6,465 nucleotides of DNA, from NCBI GenBank assembly GCA_049700155.1, contig JBNAVX010000129.1, forward strand, positions 1 through 6,465, given 5' to 3'. The stretch's first letter is position 1, and each line of letters begins with the position of its first letter. Shown one piece after another: positions 5,552 to 6,465 of the stretch. The notes beneath the pieces were generated by a model. It made no database searches, was not told the origin of the DNA, and worked only from the letters and a program-made list of their open reading frames with translations. Made by a program: the position numbers and the translations under genes. Source of the stretch: JACAEY01 sp049700155 (GTDB taxonomy: Bacteria; Nitrospirota; Thermodesulfovibrionia; Thermodesulfovibrionales; SM23-35).

Positions 5552-6145
5552 TCATGCCTTTCCGACTTTTTTCCTGAGCACATCGAGCAGTTCATCAGGT
5601 GTTTTATTAGATAGTATCTCTCTGAACTGTGTGCGATAATTATTTACCAGACTCACACCTTCAATGACAACATCGTATACCTTCCATCCATCTTCTTTCT
5701 TAATAACCCTGTAAAAGATAGGGATATCAGCCTTTTTGGTAACGACTGTTGTCTGTACTTCGCATGTCTTTTCAGAAAGTATATTTTCCTTACTGAAAAG
5801 GACTTTTTCATCTGTATAGGTTATAATCTTATCTGCATACGCATCTTCAAGAATTCTCTTATATAATTCTATAAATTCCTTCTGCTGTTTGTTGTTGAAT
5901 TTATTCCAGTTAGGGCCAAGCGTCCTTCTTGAAAGTTCTGTATAGTCAAACATCTTTTCTGAGATAGAGCGAATCTTAGCCTTCTTTGCATTCTTTCCCT
6001 CTTCTCCTTTCAGGGATGGATCCTTTAAAACATCAAGCACCTTATTGATATTTCCCTTGACAGTCTCAAGAGGTTCTCCAGCATATGCAGAGAAAGGGAT
6101 AACTAAAAGCAAAACGAGAATAAATCCGATGAACTTTTTCTTCAT
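5552..6145 (-). CDS. mlaC: MlaC: periplasmic phospholipid shuttle protein
   Basis: MlaC carries a phospholipid between the outer-membrane MlaA complex and the inner-membrane MlaFED complex. The 197-residue precursor starts with a Sec signal peptide: MKKK, a hydrophobic core at about 5-18, and an AYA site after which cleavage is expected between residues 22 and 23. The mature part (about 175 residues) is a normal size for the MlaC/Ttg2D family. Recognisable family segments are SEKMFDYTELSRRTLGPNW (about 62-80), FIELYKRILEDAYADKI and WKVYDVVIEGVSLVNNYRTQF. The last is the most conserved stretch of the family. The start has an excellent Shine-Dalgarno, AGGAGGT (6159-6153), 7 bases upstream. It is the first gene of a two-gene minus-strand operon with mlaA. 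Confidence 0.94.
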   Translation of the reverse strand: MKKKFIGFILVLLLVIPFSAYAGEPLETVKGNINKVLDVLKDPSLKGEEGKNAKKAKIRSISEKMFDYTELSRRTLGPNWNKFNNKQQKEFIELYKRILEDAYADKIITYTDEKVLFSKENILSEKTCEVQTTVVTKKADIPIFYRVIKKEDGWKVYDVVIEGVSLVNNYRTQFREILSNKTPDELLDVLRKKVGKA

Positions 6146-6324
6146 CTCTTATACCTCCTAAAATATTTTCTTCTGTAAAGTTTAGCAGGATTCTTTTTAA
6201 AATTCTATAATTTTTATGAATAATCTTTTTTATTTTAAAAAATTTTCTGGGTTTTTAATTTTTAATGATAATTTGGAATTAATGATGTATTCACTTTCCC
6301 CCAAAACTTTTAAAAACTTTTTTC
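6146..6324. other. AT-rich upstream region of the mlaCA operon
   Basis: The 179 bases upstream of mlaC are extremely A/T-rich and contain no credible gene. The only clear signal is the mlaC Shine-Dalgarno (6153-6159). Several partial -10 matches exist on the minus strand (for example TATAGA, 6209-6204), but none has a convincing -35 at the right spacing. ttttatgaataat (6212-6224) is the exact inverse of the left end of repeat copy 2 (6335-6347). The rest is poly-A/T tracts, such as 6301-6327, where aaaactttt-like units recur. Confidence 0.6.
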
Positions 6325-6463
6325 TTTAGCCCATATTATTCATAAAATTCTTGGCGGATGCAGTGTTTGAGCGGATTTAAATTCTTTCGAAGAAAGAATT
6401 TACCTCGTATGCTCGATCTTAATCGAGCCGAGAATGAGCGAGAATACTGCATCTGACATTTAC
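6325..6463 (+). repeat. Structured intergenic repeat, copy 2
   Basis: This is the second full copy, in the same orientation as copy 1 and 4344 bases downstream of it, with 134 of 139 positions identical. Hairpin A (6378-6402) is unchanged. In hairpin B (6404-6432) the two differences fall in the 3-base bulge (TAT at 6408-6410 where copy 1 has GAG), so every base pair is kept. A third difference (C at 6439) is in the unpaired tail. The fourth (A at 6456, C in copy 1) breaks one pair near the foot of the outer stem, and the fifth (6459) is just outside it. The window ends 2 bases after the aligned part, so the right flank and the outermost complementary bases cannot be seen. Confidence 0.85.
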
Positions 6464-6465
6464 GA

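Noticed and set aside
5511..5555. Longer mlaA start at 5555 overlapping the mlaC stop (ATGA)
   Set aside because: It would place polar residues in front of a perfect lipoprotein signal peptide. The ATG at 5510 has AAGGAG 9 bases upstream.
1981..6463. Composite transposon or CRISPR array
   Set aside because: The copies are only two, 4.3 kb apart, with no spacer pattern, and no transposase, integrase or Cas gene lies within or between them.

Overview
The window is AT-rich bacterial chromosome from a diderm (Gram-negative-type) organism. It carries an almost complete Mla (maintenance of outer-membrane lipid asymmetry) phospholipid transport system, including an outer-membrane-type lipoprotein and a periplasmic carrier. 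The protein style and the mlaE-mlaF-mlaD order fit Nitrospirota or Desulfobacterota-like lineages better than enterobacteria. That placement is an impression from the translated proteins, not a proven assignment.

Layout. Positions 1-19 hold the end of a repeat element in reverse orientation. Positions 77-1042 (+) encode a multi-pass membrane protein of unknown function. It converges on an inositol-monophosphatase/fructose-bisphosphatase family gene (1050-1841, -), and a hairpin covers both stop codons. Positions 1842-2187 are a divergent intergenic region with a candidate sigma70-type promoter and a structured repeat (copy 1). A tight + strand operon follows: mlaE (2188-2985), mlaF (2982-3755), mlaD (3758-4201) and a stand-alone cyclic-nucleotide-binding-domain protein (4209-4676). 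It converges on a - strand operon, mlaC (6145-5552) then mlaA (5510-4683). Positions 6146-6324 are the AT-rich region upstream of mlaC, and 6325-6463 is a second, nearly identical copy of the repeat in the same orientation as copy 1.

How the genes work together. MlaE (permease), MlaF (ATPase) and MlaD (MCE substrate-binding ring) would form the inner-membrane ABC complex. MlaC would shuttle phospholipid across the periplasm, and MlaA would be the outer-membrane lipoprotein that takes phospholipid from, or passes it to, the outer leaflet. No MlaB (STAS-domain regulator of MlaF) is present. The operon position after mlaD is occupied by a Crp-type sensor domain with intact ligand-binding motifs and no DNA-binding domain, which raises the possibility of second-messenger control of lipid transport.

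The most unusual DNA is the 139-bp repeat. The two full copies differ at only 5 positions and fold into an outer stem plus two internal hairpins. The differences leave both internal hairpins intact. The two copies bracket the whole mla region as direct repeats, and copy 1 probably lies inside the 5' leader of the mlaEFD transcript.
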